Counted from the first letter of the stretch, positions 12,392 through 25,256 are shown. The stretch: 64,000 nt of DNA from Allantophomopsis cytisporea (GCA_024752435.1 CP103030.1:124001-188000); one strand, 5' to 3'. Notes: generated from the letters alone by a model not told the origin. Numbers and translations are program-made.

Positions 12392-15300
12392 ATGTCGCCT
12401 CATATCCAAGGCGTCACTTTGATAACAGCAATGTTTCCGCCTCATTGCCTTCAGCCGAGGAGTGTTTATCGTCTGGATTATGTCCTCCTCCTCCCACTAG
12501 CGTCCGCAATTTCCATCTACGACTATGACTCTCCCTTCAAGCTTGTAGCAGAAGACACTATACAGAATAGCCTTGCGAAAGAACTGTTCTTCCTTGGAAG
12601 AATAGACCGATACGCACTCAGGCGCAAGCGCGCCCATTCCAAACATCCTGGACTTTTCCACTATGTACGAATGTACTCTTGCATGTATCCCATAAGATCT
12701 ACCAGGACCTCCTTGGTAAGCTCAGCATACTGTCATGGCTACAGGGTGATACCAAATGTATTGGCACGTTCCTACTATATACGCCGGCAATTGCTGATTT
12801 ATTTTAGATCTATGGTTCAAATCGAATACTAGTGCATTCATTCTCCAAAAGTGCAGATGCAGATGTCGATGCGTTATCCTATACCCAACCACCACATGAT
12901 GGCCCCTCACCAATTCAAACGGCCCCCCCTGGCCAGTTACCAATTCGAAGAACACTGGTTCCTCCTAAACAACGGTTGAGGGCCTTGTTGACAACAATTG
13001 AGAAAAACCTCGAGAAAGCTCAGCAGCAAGATCGCCAGGCCCCAGCTCCACGATATAGACGACCTTCACAGCCCTGCAGACGGTTATCTCCTTCTCCAAT
13101 GCTCACCAATCGTCAGAAGAAGAGGAGAAGGCCCAACCCTGCTGTCGTACTTGCTGAATGGCTGGATCGACACATAAGAGGTGCTGAATGGAGCAGGTCA
13201 CGATATACAGAAGAATCAGTAGATGAAGTTGTCTGGCCTATATCCGATACATTGGCGGCGATTTTGATCGACTATCTCTATAGACTGAAAAGCGCAAAAA
13301 TCCCCGCCACCGAAGACCTTGCCCTCCCTCTCGACTTGGACGATATTAGCATAATCGAGGCCAAAGGGTACACACCGGCTGATTTTGCTGCTTGGGCCTA
13401 CATTCTATATACACCCGACTCCGAAGTTGCAGCACAACGATTTCTGTCTCACAGACACTCCGTACCCTCATTTTTACTGCTTGAGACCCTACGTCGAGAA
13501 GACATCAGCGCCAAAACACTGAAACTTTTGCTGATATATTGCTGGAACGTCGTTATCAATCAACCACAGCCAGATCTTCTTGCCCTGACAGAGTCAGACT
13601 CCGAGTTTCAAACGATCCCTTCTGCATATGCCTTACGAAAGTGGAGATCCAGACTCAACACCACCAAAGACCCGATTTTCTTGGAGGAACTAGCCTTCAT
13701 GGTTATGGCCCAGCGACTGTTACGACATGCTCGCCGTACATGGCCAACGGCAGTCGCCAGTATTGCAAAAATGGTTATCGTATATCTAGACGTCATTCGA
13801 GATAGAGCCGTCGCTCTAGATACTGCTGATTTGTTACTACATCGTCGTTTGACGAAGACTTACAATTCATTTATAGCTGATTTTGCTGTCCCATCCAAAG
13901 CATATCCCATGAAGTCTATGTATTTCAACTGGCACGCACAGCGTTTGTTGTTAGAACGTGCTTCAACATTCGATCCTCCTCTCGAGATTGATCAAGAAAG
14001 TTACCGAGCTGTAATGTCGGTTCTTAGCGCCTCAAAGAAGTCCACGAACGAAATCAACTACAGCCGTAATATGGTACGCTCATGGCCACCTTGGCGTGAC
14101 GAACAAGACGGCATCGATGCAGCCAGACCGCGGGAAGTTGATCTGAGTCGAACCACCGCAGCAATTTGGCAGATGAAAGCAGGCGGCTATGTGCCCAGCA
14201 AAATCGACGACGCAATTGGCGTTGTGGGAGGTCGCGAACCCGATGGTACACCTACCATACAAAATCGGCATGTATTTGCTGGACGAATTCGGAAAACTCG
14301 TGTCGAACATGATGTTTATATATGGGTGGCAAGAATTCGAGCAACACGAGATGTAAAAGAGGCGTGGAGTGCATTCTTAAGTTTCGAAGATGAATTCCCT
14401 GGTGGTTCCCTCCAGACCTACTACGTCATGTTCGAGAAGCTCGTATATGACAAGTTACGAACTCTTCAACGAGTCCCTTTCAAAGGGCTTCCTGGAGATG
14501 GTAAAGAAGTGCTGGAGGTTTCAGATGAAAATTTGACTGTTGACGAAAGAATACGTTTGTTACCACCAAATATTGATCAGCTTTATGAGCGTATGATCAA
14601 CCATCATATCATACCGCAAGGAGTTTGCCTAAAATTCTTGGTCAGTCATGCAAGAACACTCGAACATGGTATACGTTACTTGCGTGACAGCGATTTGTCT
14701 CCAAAGTCAAAAGAAGCTTTGACAACAGACGACTCTTCTATAAGACAGAAGTATCTTGGAAGTGTCCCTGACGAGGCATTTCTGGCTTTCATCACATTAT
14801 TGTGCCGCTTCGCCCACACTGCGAACAATCCTCCAGATCCGGAATCGATCAACTCAGGGAGACATGATATATCAGTCGCCGGTGCTTCTGTCTACGATCA
14901 GAATGTCGGCCATCCCCTATTACAGGCCGTGACTTTGCTGTCGGAGAGAAATCCTGGGACTCGACCGCCTTGGTATAAGCTCTTTTCAACACTAGCGAAG
15001 AAGAATCTCATCGTGTCATGGGATGTTGGTCAGCCAGAGAATGACATATTGTCTTGGAAGATTCTCACGGCCGCTCTCCGAGACAGTCAGGCAGCGGGGG
15101 TTGAGTTGGACGCGAAGGGATATCAGATCATCTGCGTAGCCTTTCATAAGGCTCTCCTCGCCTCATATCATCTCGATGAAGAAATGACGACCGAACTAGA
15201 CAATGGTCCGGCTTTACTTAAAGAGCTCTTCGCAAGTATCAAAGAAGACAACCTCGCAGACAATGGTATCCCAAGGCTTTTGCACGTTGTCGAAGCGGCA

Positions 15301-15585
15301 GTCATCCATGCGCATATCCGTGTCATGGGTGAGCTTCGGGATAGCGAGGAGATCATCGATGTAATTCGATGGATGGTAGACAATCAAGATGAATTGGAAG
15401 CTATAGATGCTATGTCAAGTAACGGACAAACGATGAGGAGGCGATGTTTAATTGCAGCGAGATATTACATCGCAGGCGATGAAGAAGCAGAAGAGCGGGC
15501 AAAGAGTTTGGTTGACGGTGTGGAGCTATGGGATGGATGGCCTTCTGATGAGGAAGTTGAAGAATATCATCGCTTTAGACGTTAG
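12392..15585 (+). CDS. mitochondrial-type helical repeat (PPR-like) protein
   Basis: Two exons: 12392-12715 and 12808-15585, joined in phase 0 through GTAAGC and TTTTAG, giving 1033 residues from the first ATG. A second in-frame ATG at 12431 would start MFPPHCLQPRSVYRLDYVL, which is arginine-bearing and amphipathic and looks like a mitochondrial presequence, so it may be the real start. The body is almost all alpha-helical with many Leu/Ala/Arg helices and no catalytic motif, as in degenerate fungal pentatricopeptide proteins that control mitochondrial RNA stability or translation. That role is inferred from architecture only. There are no transmembrane segments. The last residues are acidic. 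The 350 bp between this gene and the minus-strand gene starting at 12041 is a likely shared promoter. Confidence 0.75.
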
Positions 15586-15904
15586 AACTGTAGAAACAAA
15601 CAGCAATTGGAAGTGCCTAAGAAAGGCAGAGTAATTCAGAGCATTCACTTGTATATATACATGCGACATGATGTGATTAGTATCTCGTAGCGGCATATCC
15701 TAAGTCACCTGGATATATTCTTGACTACAGTTTCCACTAGGGATAAGGATAAGACTTTTGTAAATATAATCAGTTGATTTGATATGATTACAAGCCTTTT
15801 GACAGCCCCAAATTGCGACCGAACCAAATCTTCTCTTGACCATAAGATCTGGCAAAAAGATGCTCTGATGGCTTCTTTCTCAATCCAATTATTTCTATTC
15901 GTTC

Positions 15905-16620
15905 CATGGAAATCAAATACGGAAGTGCATAGACTGGTCCGGCATCATCCAAGGTGGAATACCTTGTTTCCGTGCAAACCGACTTGCTTCTCGCTACGAA
16001 AAGACAGCATTTGGTGTCAGATGTTCACTCTTGTACCACCAAGCTGTATCGACGACATCATGCGGATGAATGACAATAGAGTCGGTATCAGGGCCAACCG
16101 GACCGGATATGAGTATGACTGTGTCGCCGAAAATGCGACCGGATAGGAGGAACAAAGCGATGAGGTTGAAGTTGGAATTCTGTTTGGTGGCGAGGGGATT
16201 GGTGTAAGCTGCCCATTGAAAAGGTTATTGAACAATCCGCAAATTGGTATATGATTGTGAACATAGCTATGAAGGGCATGGACTCTTTCGCCCATGTATA
16301 AAATGGCAAGATTTACCAAAGTGGTACCACTCGTCATTGATCTTGGGGTAGAATGCTTGTCTCCACCCGTTTTCGTTCTTGAGCTGCTGATGCTCTCCCC
16401 TCGTTGCCAAAGTTCTTGAAGGTTTATGGCTTCATATATAGAAAGAGGCAATGCTTCGAGGAGAAGGCGGTTTGTCCCTCGGGCAAAGGCGAGGAGGGAT
16501 TCACGGAGATGACGACAGCACTAGGCACGATAGCCATTTTTGGGCGAAGAGCGTATCCAGAAGGTTTGGAGATAGAGAGTTGGTTCGATGAAATGATACA
16601 GTGTCGGATTTGAGTTGAAC
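15905..16620 (-). pseudogene. coding-like remnant, frame broken
   Basis: Segments that read like protein lie in different phases on the minus strand. One runs through LLLEALPLSIYEAINLQEL with a TAG just upstream. A second runs through NGWRQAFYPKINDEWYHF. A third contains LIALFLLSGRIFG and IVIHPHDVVDTAWWYK. The second and third can be joined by a GTAAAT...GGGCAG intron, but the first to second needs a frameshift, and a further TAG follows the third with an open frame after it. It could be a decayed gene or a real gene whose introns I cannot place. I do not recognise the family. Confidence 0.35.
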
Positions 16621-17604
16621 TTGAGATGATGAGATAGAAACGATCAAGTTGTGGTGGAGGGTTTGATTTTTGACGAAGTCCGATTTGCTGCCGATATCGA
16701 AAATGCTAAATTTAGAGCTTTATCACCAAAATTACATCTCTTTAAGTCTTGTCCGTAAATGAATTGTATATGCAGTATGCTTGAACCTTGTTGATATACT
16801 AAAATTTTACAGGTCAAATATGTGATTGTGGTTGAGACATGCGGACTTCTCTCGACAAATTTGCGGACCGCAAACCATCTTACAGGCCAAACATCCATAA
16901 AACATATATAAGACCTGCAAACTAGAAATTTCAAGTGTAAACACTATAATGTGCTTTAAGAAGTATAGGAGCTTCACTAGGGACTTCGAATCAGATTAAC
17001 AAGACTTAATCTGCAAATTTAAGATCAGAAACAAAAGAGTTGAGCTGCTACAACTAATGGAATGAATGTAGTATGTACTTTGTCTAAGGTATTAATTTTA
17101 TTCGAAAAGTACTTCTGCAGCTAAGGAGGGATATAAACAATTAGGAAAACTGTCGGTTGCATTCCGACATCTCTTTTGTCCACACTATGAAAGTCTCGCA
17201 TTACGTACCAGTTAGACCAGGCACTCAAAACTTCATGTAGTCAAGTTAACCCGCAGAGTGGATCTATTCAGTCATTTTAGCTCAGTGATCTCCGTTGCCT
17301 ACGAGTGACACCGACTCACTGACTTAATGTCAATTCTAGATACCGCTCAACAATTAATCAATTTACACAAGAATCTGTGATCTCACCATCCTGACAGCAT
17401 TTGATTTGCATTCCGCTACATCCCCTTAACATCGCGTATCAAGCTGATAGGAAACTTGACAATCAAATCTCTACGAAATACATGTCTTCTATAAGATAAA
17501 CATCATTTGACTTTATGTGAAGGATGGTATTCACTGAAGATGTAAATATGAATCTTCTACAATAACTATTTCAGAAAAAACAATTCAAACGCCAATAGCC
17601 GAAA
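16621..17604. other. AT-rich intergenic region
   Basis: About 1 kb between the remnant at 16 kb and the transporter stop codon at 17605. I see no gene, RNA or repeat in it. Confidence 0.6.
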
Positions 17605-19151
17605 TCAGGTGGCAGTATCCTCAATTGTCCTGACATCCCCAGTCTTGGTGTCTTGAGTGTTCGCACGCTCGAGCTCAGCTTCCTTGTTGTGAGCTGGTAC
17701 AATTCCATGATCCGAGGCACGGTGTAAATCCATCGTCTCAGCATTGAAAAAATTAACATAGATAGGAAACACAAGAGCAATCAAGTAAGCGATGGCTGGA
17801 ACAATCATGGCAAAGTGTGCGGAGCGGGCAGTCACAACAGCTCCCATAGCCGGGGCCACGACCGTTGCGCCTGAGATTGCAGCAACGAGCATGGAGCCAC
17901 CGTATTTAGTGTGTCTTCCAAGGCCGCGAAGAGCGGTGGTAAAGCAAGTCGCAAAGACAGCACTGTTCTTGTCAGTATCGGTTTTGTAGATGGGGTTGTG
18001 TAGACTTACCTCTCGCAGGCGAAGATGGTCATGAACAACGCCACGGACGTGATGCCGGTGGTATTCATAGCGGCGATGGCAAAGATGAAGCACAGAGCAA
18101 GATACCCAAGAAGAATCCAACGTGGCTTGACCCGAGGAGACATCATTGCGAATCCAGAGACGAATCTCATACCAGCATAGATACCTTGCGCAGCTGACAG
18201 AAGCTTAGAGCCTCGCTCCTTGGAAATTCCAGCCTCAACACAGAAGTTGATGAAATATGCAGCAATGGAAGCTTGAGCACCGACGTAGAAGAATTGGCAC
18301 GAGACTCCGAGGAATAGGTTGTATTGCTCCTTGAATGGTCCGGGATCGACATCTGCAATTTCATGCTCCATCATCGCCATGTCGGCATCTGTGACTTCGA
18401 CGTGAATTGGGATGAAGAAAAAGACAATGGCGAGGAGTACTACGAAGCAGGCGATACCAAGATACACCCATTGGACGTTTTTAAGTGAGGCGGTTGTGTC
18501 CTCGACATGTGCGAAGAATACGTAGGATGCTAGAAGCGGAGCCACAAGAGAACCAACTCCTTGAACTGCTTGGGCGAGGTTGAGACGGATTTCGGAGTAT
18601 CTTGGGGGACCACAGATGGCAAGGAAACTTGAGCAAGTCAGTACTGAGAACCTTCGGGTTTAAGGCATGAAAAGGCACATACGGATCGGCAGCTGTCTCA
18701 AGTGTGCTCAGTCCAGAGCCGACAACGAACATACTTCCACAGAATCCACCAAAGCTCTGTTTAACTCCAGACGGCCAGAAAAGGAGACATCCGACACACA
18801 AGACTGCAAGACCAGTGACGAAGGTGATTCTGAATCCATATCTCCGAAGGATCCAGCCCGAGATTGTGAGAGGGCAAAGAGCATAAGCACCGAAGTAAGC
18901 TGCCGTGAGACCTGAAGCTTGTGCGGCACTCAAATTGAGAAGAGCCTGGAAATGAGAATTGAGAACATCGAGGAGTCCGTATGCAAAACCCCATAAGAAG
19001 AATAGTGATGTTACTGCAATTGTTAGAGATGAATTTTGATGGTTGTTGTAAACTAACCAAGTGCACAGGGAAGTAAACTCTGTCGCAAAGTCAAGTTGTG
19101 CGATGCAGTGACCACATTATCACTGATGGTTTTTTGAACTCCGCCAGCCAT
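17605..19151 (-). CDS. MFS sugar transporter, FucP (fucose/glucose/galactose permease) type
   Basis: Four exons: 19058-19151, 18683-19013, 18010-18627 and 17605-17962, giving 466 residues in consistent frame. The N-terminal block LFFLWGFAYGLLDVLN with the following loop LNLSAAQASGLTAAYFGAY is the signature of the L-fucose:H+ symporter branch of the major facilitator superfamily. About twelve hydrophobic helices can be counted, with the usual central loop rich in acidic residues (HVEVTDADMAMMEHEIADV) at about 230-255. The C-terminal tail is hydrophilic and cytosolic. It should sit in the plasma membrane and import a monosaccharide by proton symport. The substrate cannot be read from sequence; fucose, galactose and glucose are the known choices. 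Both termini and every splice look intact, so I expect a working transporter. Confidence 0.92.
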
Positions 19152-20017
19152 GATCACTCTTGAGATGAAATTCGGTATATTGTCCAAGTTTGGAATTCAA
19201 TGAATATTGCAAGCTGATGAATCAAGATACAGCGACAGGTCTCAGTGAAGATGAAGAGGAGAAGCACAGAAAAGGAGGATATCAGCAGCACATATAGAGA
19301 CGGAAGAGCTCAAAAATCAACAGCTGGAAAGCCACTATGCAATTGACCTGCGCTAGATTTCCCCAGCTTCCCCAGCTCCTTGACATGCGTTGCGTCCCTT
19401 TTTGGTGACACTCTCGTGAGTTCGGAGTATTTAACCCGAGTCTAGAGGTCGGGGCATCAATTGTCCATGTGGCCGAAGCCCATCGTGGCCCATCACATGA
19501 CGCTCTTATAATCATAGGAAGGTGAATCATTAGAGTTTATAGTTGGTAGGTATCAATGGATGTTGATAAGAGTTGCTGGGCGTTAGAAGGCGTTATCATG
19601 ATTGTGTGGCGTTAAGAAGCTATGAGCTTGAGCTTTGATGGTTGCAGAATCCGGGGCTGGATTCTGGGGTAAGTCGTTTGCGGCTTGTGGTTTGACCTTT
19701 ACCGAGTATTTGTCGCGTACAACTTGACCGAGTTGTCGAGATGTGGCTCCATGGTGTTTGGTGACTGTGTGATTTCTATGCAGATGCTGGAGAACTCCCA
19801 TATCTATACACAACTACCGTGAAGACTATCCATGGCTCCTCTCCTGCCAAGATAATATATGAGCAAGGGTACTCTAGCCCAGCTGCTTGAAACAGACTCA
19901 CAATCAAGATAAGCGAAATCTGGTGAGACGTGAAAATATGCGTTATATATTGATTAGAAGCTTAAGTATCGACTATAGCTGTGTATGAAAGTGTTGAACT
20001 TTTATGATCTATCAGGC
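19152..20017. other. intergenic region, possible short minus-strand gene
   Basis: Upstream of the transporter. On the minus strand 19583-19813 there is a 76-codon frame rich in His, Gln and Asn without a hydrophobic segment or motif. It has no convincing splice partner, so it may be a small gene or chance. The rest shows nothing. Confidence 0.4.
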
Positions 20018-21667
20018 TTAATTTTGATCCTCAAATGCCCCGAAGCCCTTTTCTATACCAGCCCTTAGGTTTACCATGACGTTCTCCTCAACAGCCCCCT
20101 CTCTCCAGGTGAAACTAAGCACCATTCCACCTTCACAGCTGACAGTATTGATTCCGATCGGTGGATCAATCATCCCACATTGAGTGAATGTGCATCTCTC
20201 AATTCTGACGTCTTTGTTGCCATCCACCGGATCCGAAAGTGGCATTTTTGCAACTCCCAAATTTGAAAGCTCATACGATAAATTACGTATGGAAGTAATC
20301 GCAGCTCTGCAATAATCCATAACGTCATCTACAGCAGCCAGTTTGCACCATGGATTTTCCAGGGGACATTTTGACAACTCGGCTGCGATTTCAGCACGAT
20401 AGAGTCTAGCTATCAAAAGTACGACTCCCGCCTCCTCTTCTGAGCCTTCCGCTGATGCTCTCAATGCAGAAACTAAATCTGACGACCACGTACTCTTGAT
20501 ATAAGAAACATGATTGACGATGGCTGTGGAAGGCGTCCCAGTAAAGGATCGCATGGAATAAGGACTTATGGCAGCGAAGCTCTGTGCTTCTGGAAGGAGC
20601 CTTGTGAGTTGACAGGTTAACATTCCGTGCAGCAGTGCTGTCAAAGTGACTCCATTTGCTTTGCTGTATGAAAGTGCACAGCGAAGCTGTGTTGGTGGTA
20701 TATTCAAGATAAGAACGCGAGATTGGTAGTTTTCCGATGTGGCGACTGGGCATTTACTGTCGGGCCATACTGGCGCTGAGGTTGGGAATATGGCATCACT
20801 TATGTTGATGGTCGATTGTGGATCTTGCTTGGGAAACTCGACATGATGCTCAATAAGATCCGGGGCTGCAGAGTCTTGGGGGACAACATAATATTCTAGA
20901 TGTGCTTGTGTGCTGTCTCGGATCACAGTTTGGAGATGGGCCGATAAAGAAGTGTGGAAGACAAGACAACTAAGCCCATCGGCAATAGCATGATGAGATA
21001 TGAAAACGACCTCTATTTTTCTCTGGCTGCCAGTTGTCTTGTATGGAAGCACTCGAATTCTCCAGGAGGGAACATTATCAGTGTCTGTGAATGATTCCCC
21101 ATGTGCTTCTTCCAAGGCTTCTGTCAACGGTCGATCATCTGAAGTCCTGATAGCCTCAGGAAGAATTTTGAGCACAGAAGCGAAATCTATCTTCTTCTGA
21201 AGGACAAAACTTGGATTTGGTGGATCAGAAACGCCGTAGCGTAGAATTGGATGCTCCTCAATCGTAAGGCGGAGAGCCGAGGAGAGCAATGGAAGAACAG
21301 CAACACTGGATGGGATAGAGTACGTTGCTGTCACAGCGCAGGATCTGTAACTCTTCAAAGCATGCCGCGTTGCATAAGATGTTCCCAGAAGACCTAGTGC
21401 GACTTGTCAGACCTGTAAATATGATAACTTAGAGAAGACTTAGAAGAGGCTGTGGGGAGTGAATTGAACAAGTGATGCTGTCGACAAAATTCAGGAACAA
21501 TACACTCGATAACCTAAAGGGTTTATATAAATGAAGGCTTCGTTGGACTGAGTTTCCGAGGGTTTCATGAAAAATGTTGATGGTAGAATCTTGTCGAATG
21601 ATATGAAAAGCGATGACTTCGATGCCAATGTGAACATACCTGCCGGGTAACGAATCTGATCACCCAT
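20018..21667 (-). CDS. alcohol O-acetyltransferase-like protein (AATase family)
   Basis: Two exons: a short 28-nt first exon (21640-21667, encoding MGDQIRYPA) and 20018-21393, giving 467 residues. The long intron (about 246 bp) is the only join I found that keeps frame; the first exon is less certain than the rest. The motif HHAIADG at about residues 143-149 is the HxxxD catalytic site shared by alcohol acetyltransferases and the wider condensation/BAHD-like fold. The His removes the alcohol proton and the product is an acetate ester made with acetyl-CoA. Typical family length is 450-530. Near the N-terminus the sequence ATYSIPSSVAVLPLLSSALR matches the usual opening of the family. It is divergent from a branched-chain aminotransferase with 408 bp between the start codons. 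Confidence 0.85.
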
Positions 21668-22075
21668 ATTGAACAACCTCACACCAATTGTTCAAAACTT
21701 CTTGATTGCGGTACTACAGTGATACTGAAACTCCAGAAATTTTTGATTCTTAGATGTTGCGTCCTTGAATGCACATATATACTTTTTGCTGCTGATCATT
21801 TAGCGCTCTCTTATCTTAGGTTGATCCAATCAGAGCGTAGTCAATATATGTCCGAAGTCGCTTGCTTTGACTCATTCATCAACCTCCCATATTCCCTCTC
21901 GATTATCTTCTCAACTCCCCTTTACAATAAACAAACAATTCCATATTTTCACTGTAGCGTCTCACTCATTGACTTTTCAAATTGACTCATTTCTCAATCC
22001 GCTGTCTCTTCACTGATACTCTTATCCCACTTTTGGCCATAAATATAGACGTCATTCTCAAGAAGCATATATATC
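21668..22075. promoter_or_regulatory. shared divergent promoter, acetyltransferase / aminotransferase
   Basis: 408 bp separate the two start codons. The part next to the aminotransferase (21880-22050) is pyrimidine-rich with CAAT-like and TATA-like elements, as is usual before highly expressed fungal genes. No specific factor site can be assigned by eye. Confidence 0.55.
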
Positions 22076-23466
22076 ATGGCGGACAAAACTCTAGATTCGT
22101 TTGAAGGCCTCATGACCGCCGGTATTGCTCACAATGAGCAGATCACCTCTCCAGCCCCCCTCTCTGCTTCCAAATTGGTCTTCACCAGAACAAATTCTCC
22201 ACGCACCATTCCAGCCCCCAATTCTCCCGAGCTATGGTCCTGTTCAGAGTCTGTTGATCATATGGTCACTTGCCAATGGACCTCTGAAACTGGCTGGCAA
22301 ACCCCTGAAGTTCGCCCCTTTGCTCCTTTCGATATCATGCCTACCGCCTCCGCGATCCACTATGCAACTCAATGTTTCGAGGGCATGAAGGTTTATCGTG
22401 GTGTTGATGGAAAATTGAGGCTTTTCAGGCCGGATTTGAATGCCGAGCGCATGGTGATGAGTGCAGAACGAGTTGCGTTGCCTAGATTCGATCCGAAGGA
22501 GATGGTGAAATTAATCGAAGCGTTGCTGAGGGTTGATGGGCCTCGTATGAAACTCTAAGCATTCGAGTGATGTTTAACTGACGTAGAATAGGATGGCTTC
22601 CAAAGGACAAACCCGGATATCTTTATCTTCGTCCCGCATTAATTGCTACAGGTGAACAACTCGGTCTGCAAATGCCAGCTGGAGCACTACTTTTCATCAT
22701 TGCTGTCCCATGGCCCGATCTTGCTGCTGCCCCTCCGGGAAAGCCGCTTAAGGCCCCAGGTCTTAAGCTTCTTGCTTCAAAGACTGATTCCACTCGAGCT
22801 TGGCCAGGCGGCTTTGGCAGTGCTAAGGTAGGTGCTAACTATGGACCTGCGTTCACTGCTCAGCGAGAAGCTGCATCCTTAGGCTATGATCAGATTCTCT
22901 GGCTTTTGGGCGATAACGCGGAAGTCACGGAAGCTGGTGCTAGTAACTTTTTCGTCGTTTGGAAGAATAAGGGTGGAGAGCTGGAGTGTGTCACTGCTCC
23001 TTTGCACGACAAGATCATTTTGGCAGGTGTTACCAGACGAAGTGTACTGGATCTCTTGGAAGAGGACCTTTCAAAGAAGACTGGGGAGAATCTCGAAGAT
23101 CTTCAAGTTGTAGAGAGGAAATTCAATATGCATGAGATTGTTGAGGCTGACAAAGAGGGACGCTTGGTGGAGTGCTTTGTTTCAGGAACGGCTTTCTTCA
23201 TCACTCCCGTCTCCGCAATTCATTTCAGAGGCTTGGATTTGAATATACCAATGAGTGAGGGTACCAGCGGGAAGTATGCAGGCTACTTAAAGAAAACGCT
23301 AGGTGGGATCATGTATGGTGAAATCCAGCATGAATGGGGCGCTGTCATCGAGAACGAAGACAAAGGAGAAGAATTCGAGGCGAAGAAGAAGGGAGAGAAG
23401 GATATTGAGAGGGCCAAGTTGAGAGAGGAAATTGCGAAGTTGCAGAAACAGCTAGAAGAACTGTAG
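22076..23466 (+). CDS. branched-chain amino acid aminotransferase
   Basis: Two exons: 22076-22544 and 22592-23466 (47-bp intron, GTATGA...AATAG), giving 447 residues. It is a fold-type IV PLP enzyme that exchanges amino groups between Leu, Ile or Val and 2-oxoglutarate. Visible family landmarks are ATQCFEGMKVYRG, YLYLRPALIATGEQLG, the PLP lysine in GSAKVGANYG (K235), the LWLLGDNAEVTEAGASNFF block and GTAFFITPVSAI. The N-terminus (MADKTLDSFEGL) lacks the arginine-rich presequence of a mitochondrial enzyme, so a cytosolic form is likely. After the family core the chain carries an extra charged tail of about 45 residues rich in Glu and Lys that should form a coiled coil, which is unusual for the family. 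The stop codon is clear, so the tail is not an artefact of a missed intron. Confidence 0.95.
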
Positions 23467-23730
23467 TTGTCATACAGATATCGGGGTATGAAGAACACTT
23501 CCTAGTCATGTCGGAGTTTCAACATAGTCCGCATGATCAATCATTCATAGCCTCAAAAGATTGCAAATTTTAAGTCAGAACACACTACTCATTGGCAGCT
23601 AATAGGTCTTTTAAAAAATTTGAGTCTTTCACGATGTCCCAGTTGATGATATATTGGAATTTTTGATGAAGAGATTTATTCCTATAAGTACATCAAAATG
23701 TGTTCAAATTCCAGAGTGGGGTATCATATT

Positions 23731-25040
23731 TCAAGCGCCAGTGGTGGCAATTCTTTCTTCCTTCTCCGCCCAATATTCCTTCCATTCCCTCTTCACACCA
23801 AACACAACTTCCACAAGAATGAGGAGGATAATGATCCATTCCAAGTACACCATGTGCTTTTCACTCAGTGTTTGCCTCAAAATTGACGCAATCTCCTGAG
23901 CATAATCCATCTTCTCGTTCAACGTCTTGATTCTTACCCCTACATCCAATGCCTTCCCAACCTGGTCATAGTATGTCTCCAATCCGAGCTCGTATTTGCT
24001 ATCCCAGAACAGATCTGGGAGTGAATCAGTCAGTTCAGAGTAATGATTCAGCTTAGCACGGAGTTCCAGTAATTGGCCAGTCTTTCGCAGCATAAAATTT
24101 GAGTCGAAGGGAAGCTTGCGAGCAGAACCAAGTAGTCGAGGAATATCTCGGGTTGAATCAAAGTAGTTTGTAAGCTCAGTCTCAAGAGTGGCAAGTTTGG
24201 TGCTGCGGGCGAGTCCAGAAGAGAAAGCAATTTTGGCGAGAGTGGTATCAACTTTACCGCTGCGGTTGATAATTAGTGGATGGATTTGGTTGAGAATGAA
24301 CAGACTTACAGTGATGGATCATCTGTCAAAGACTCTTTCTTGGTACCGAGCGTAATTACATCTCCCTTAATGGTACTTTGATCTTTCGTGGGGTCTTCCT
24401 TGAATTGTAAATCTTCAACCTCCAACTGCGCTACATGCGGCCCCTTAGCTGCTGGTAACAAAATCTTCGTAGCAAGGTTCGAGACAACATCTTCAGGCAA
24501 TGACCATGCAACAACTGTGCCAGATGGAAATACGAAGATATCTCCTTCATTAGCTCCACGAGTATGAACAACCTCGGAAATTTCAAACTCGGTACCGTAG
24601 GGATCGATGGGGAAGCCATTGTTACGCAGAATTTGCGCAACAGTTTCCATATCAAACTCATCAGCTACACACATAGCTGTGACATCTCCACTGCTGTCAA
24701 GAACATCGTGGGAGGCTGACTTCCGCGCCGATTTAGCACGTGATCTTTGAGCTTCTTCAGCAACCCGTCGCAGAGATGTTTTGCTGGCAGTAGAGCGGGA
24801 TGGTTTTCTTTTCTTGATATTGGGCGTTAATTTTGCAGCTTCGGAAGATGTTGTGGATGAGATTTCATTGTTTAGTAAGTTTTCCTGCTGCAACGCGGTA
24901 TTCGAAGAAAAAAAATGTCTTTTCCTTGGTGCTTGGGAAATTGAAGTGGCGTGTAAGAATCGTTGAGTACGTAGACTCGAACTTGGAGATCTAAGAATTG
25001 AGATGGTGGACAATTGCCTACAAATATGATGTGTGGCCAT
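23731..25040 (-). CDS. MRX10: DUF155 / RMND1-family mitochondrial inner membrane protein
   Basis: Two exons: 24310-25040 and 23731-24259, giving 419 residues when started at the ATG encoding MATHHICRQLSTISIL. This start gives a good mitochondrial presequence (Arg/Ser-rich, no acid in the first 40). A longer frame upstream lacks such a sequence. The segment after about residue 130 has the DUF155 pattern: AMCVADEFDMETVAQILRN, then FVFPSGTVVAWSLPE, then a helical C-terminal half with RKLPFDSNFMLRKTGQLLELR. It ends with a single transmembrane helix (YLEWIIILLILVEVVFGV). Human RMND1 and the yeast mitochondrial relative (Mrx10) share this layout and are linked to mitochondrial translation. The start codon is 216 bp from that of VPS41, in divergent orientation. 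Confidence 0.85.
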
Positions 25041-25256
25041 ATCCGGTGATTGAATTTGCGGTTTTTGTGAAATGGGATGATTTTGTGATGTATTTCGAGG
25101 TGAGAGTTGTCGCTCGAAATTCACCGAGTTATCATGTAAGATTCTCAGCCTCGTCAAGCTGCATCATCAGCCTCGGGTCATTCCGCATTGACAGCTCTAT
25201 TGACGTCGTCGCAATATCATTGTCAACCAGCTTGACAATCACTTTTCACGACTGCT
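25041..25256. promoter_or_regulatory. 216-bp bidirectional promoter
   Basis: Only 216 bp lie between the start codons of the DUF155-family gene and VPS41. Both promoters and both 5' leaders must be within or overlap this stretch. Confidence 0.7.
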
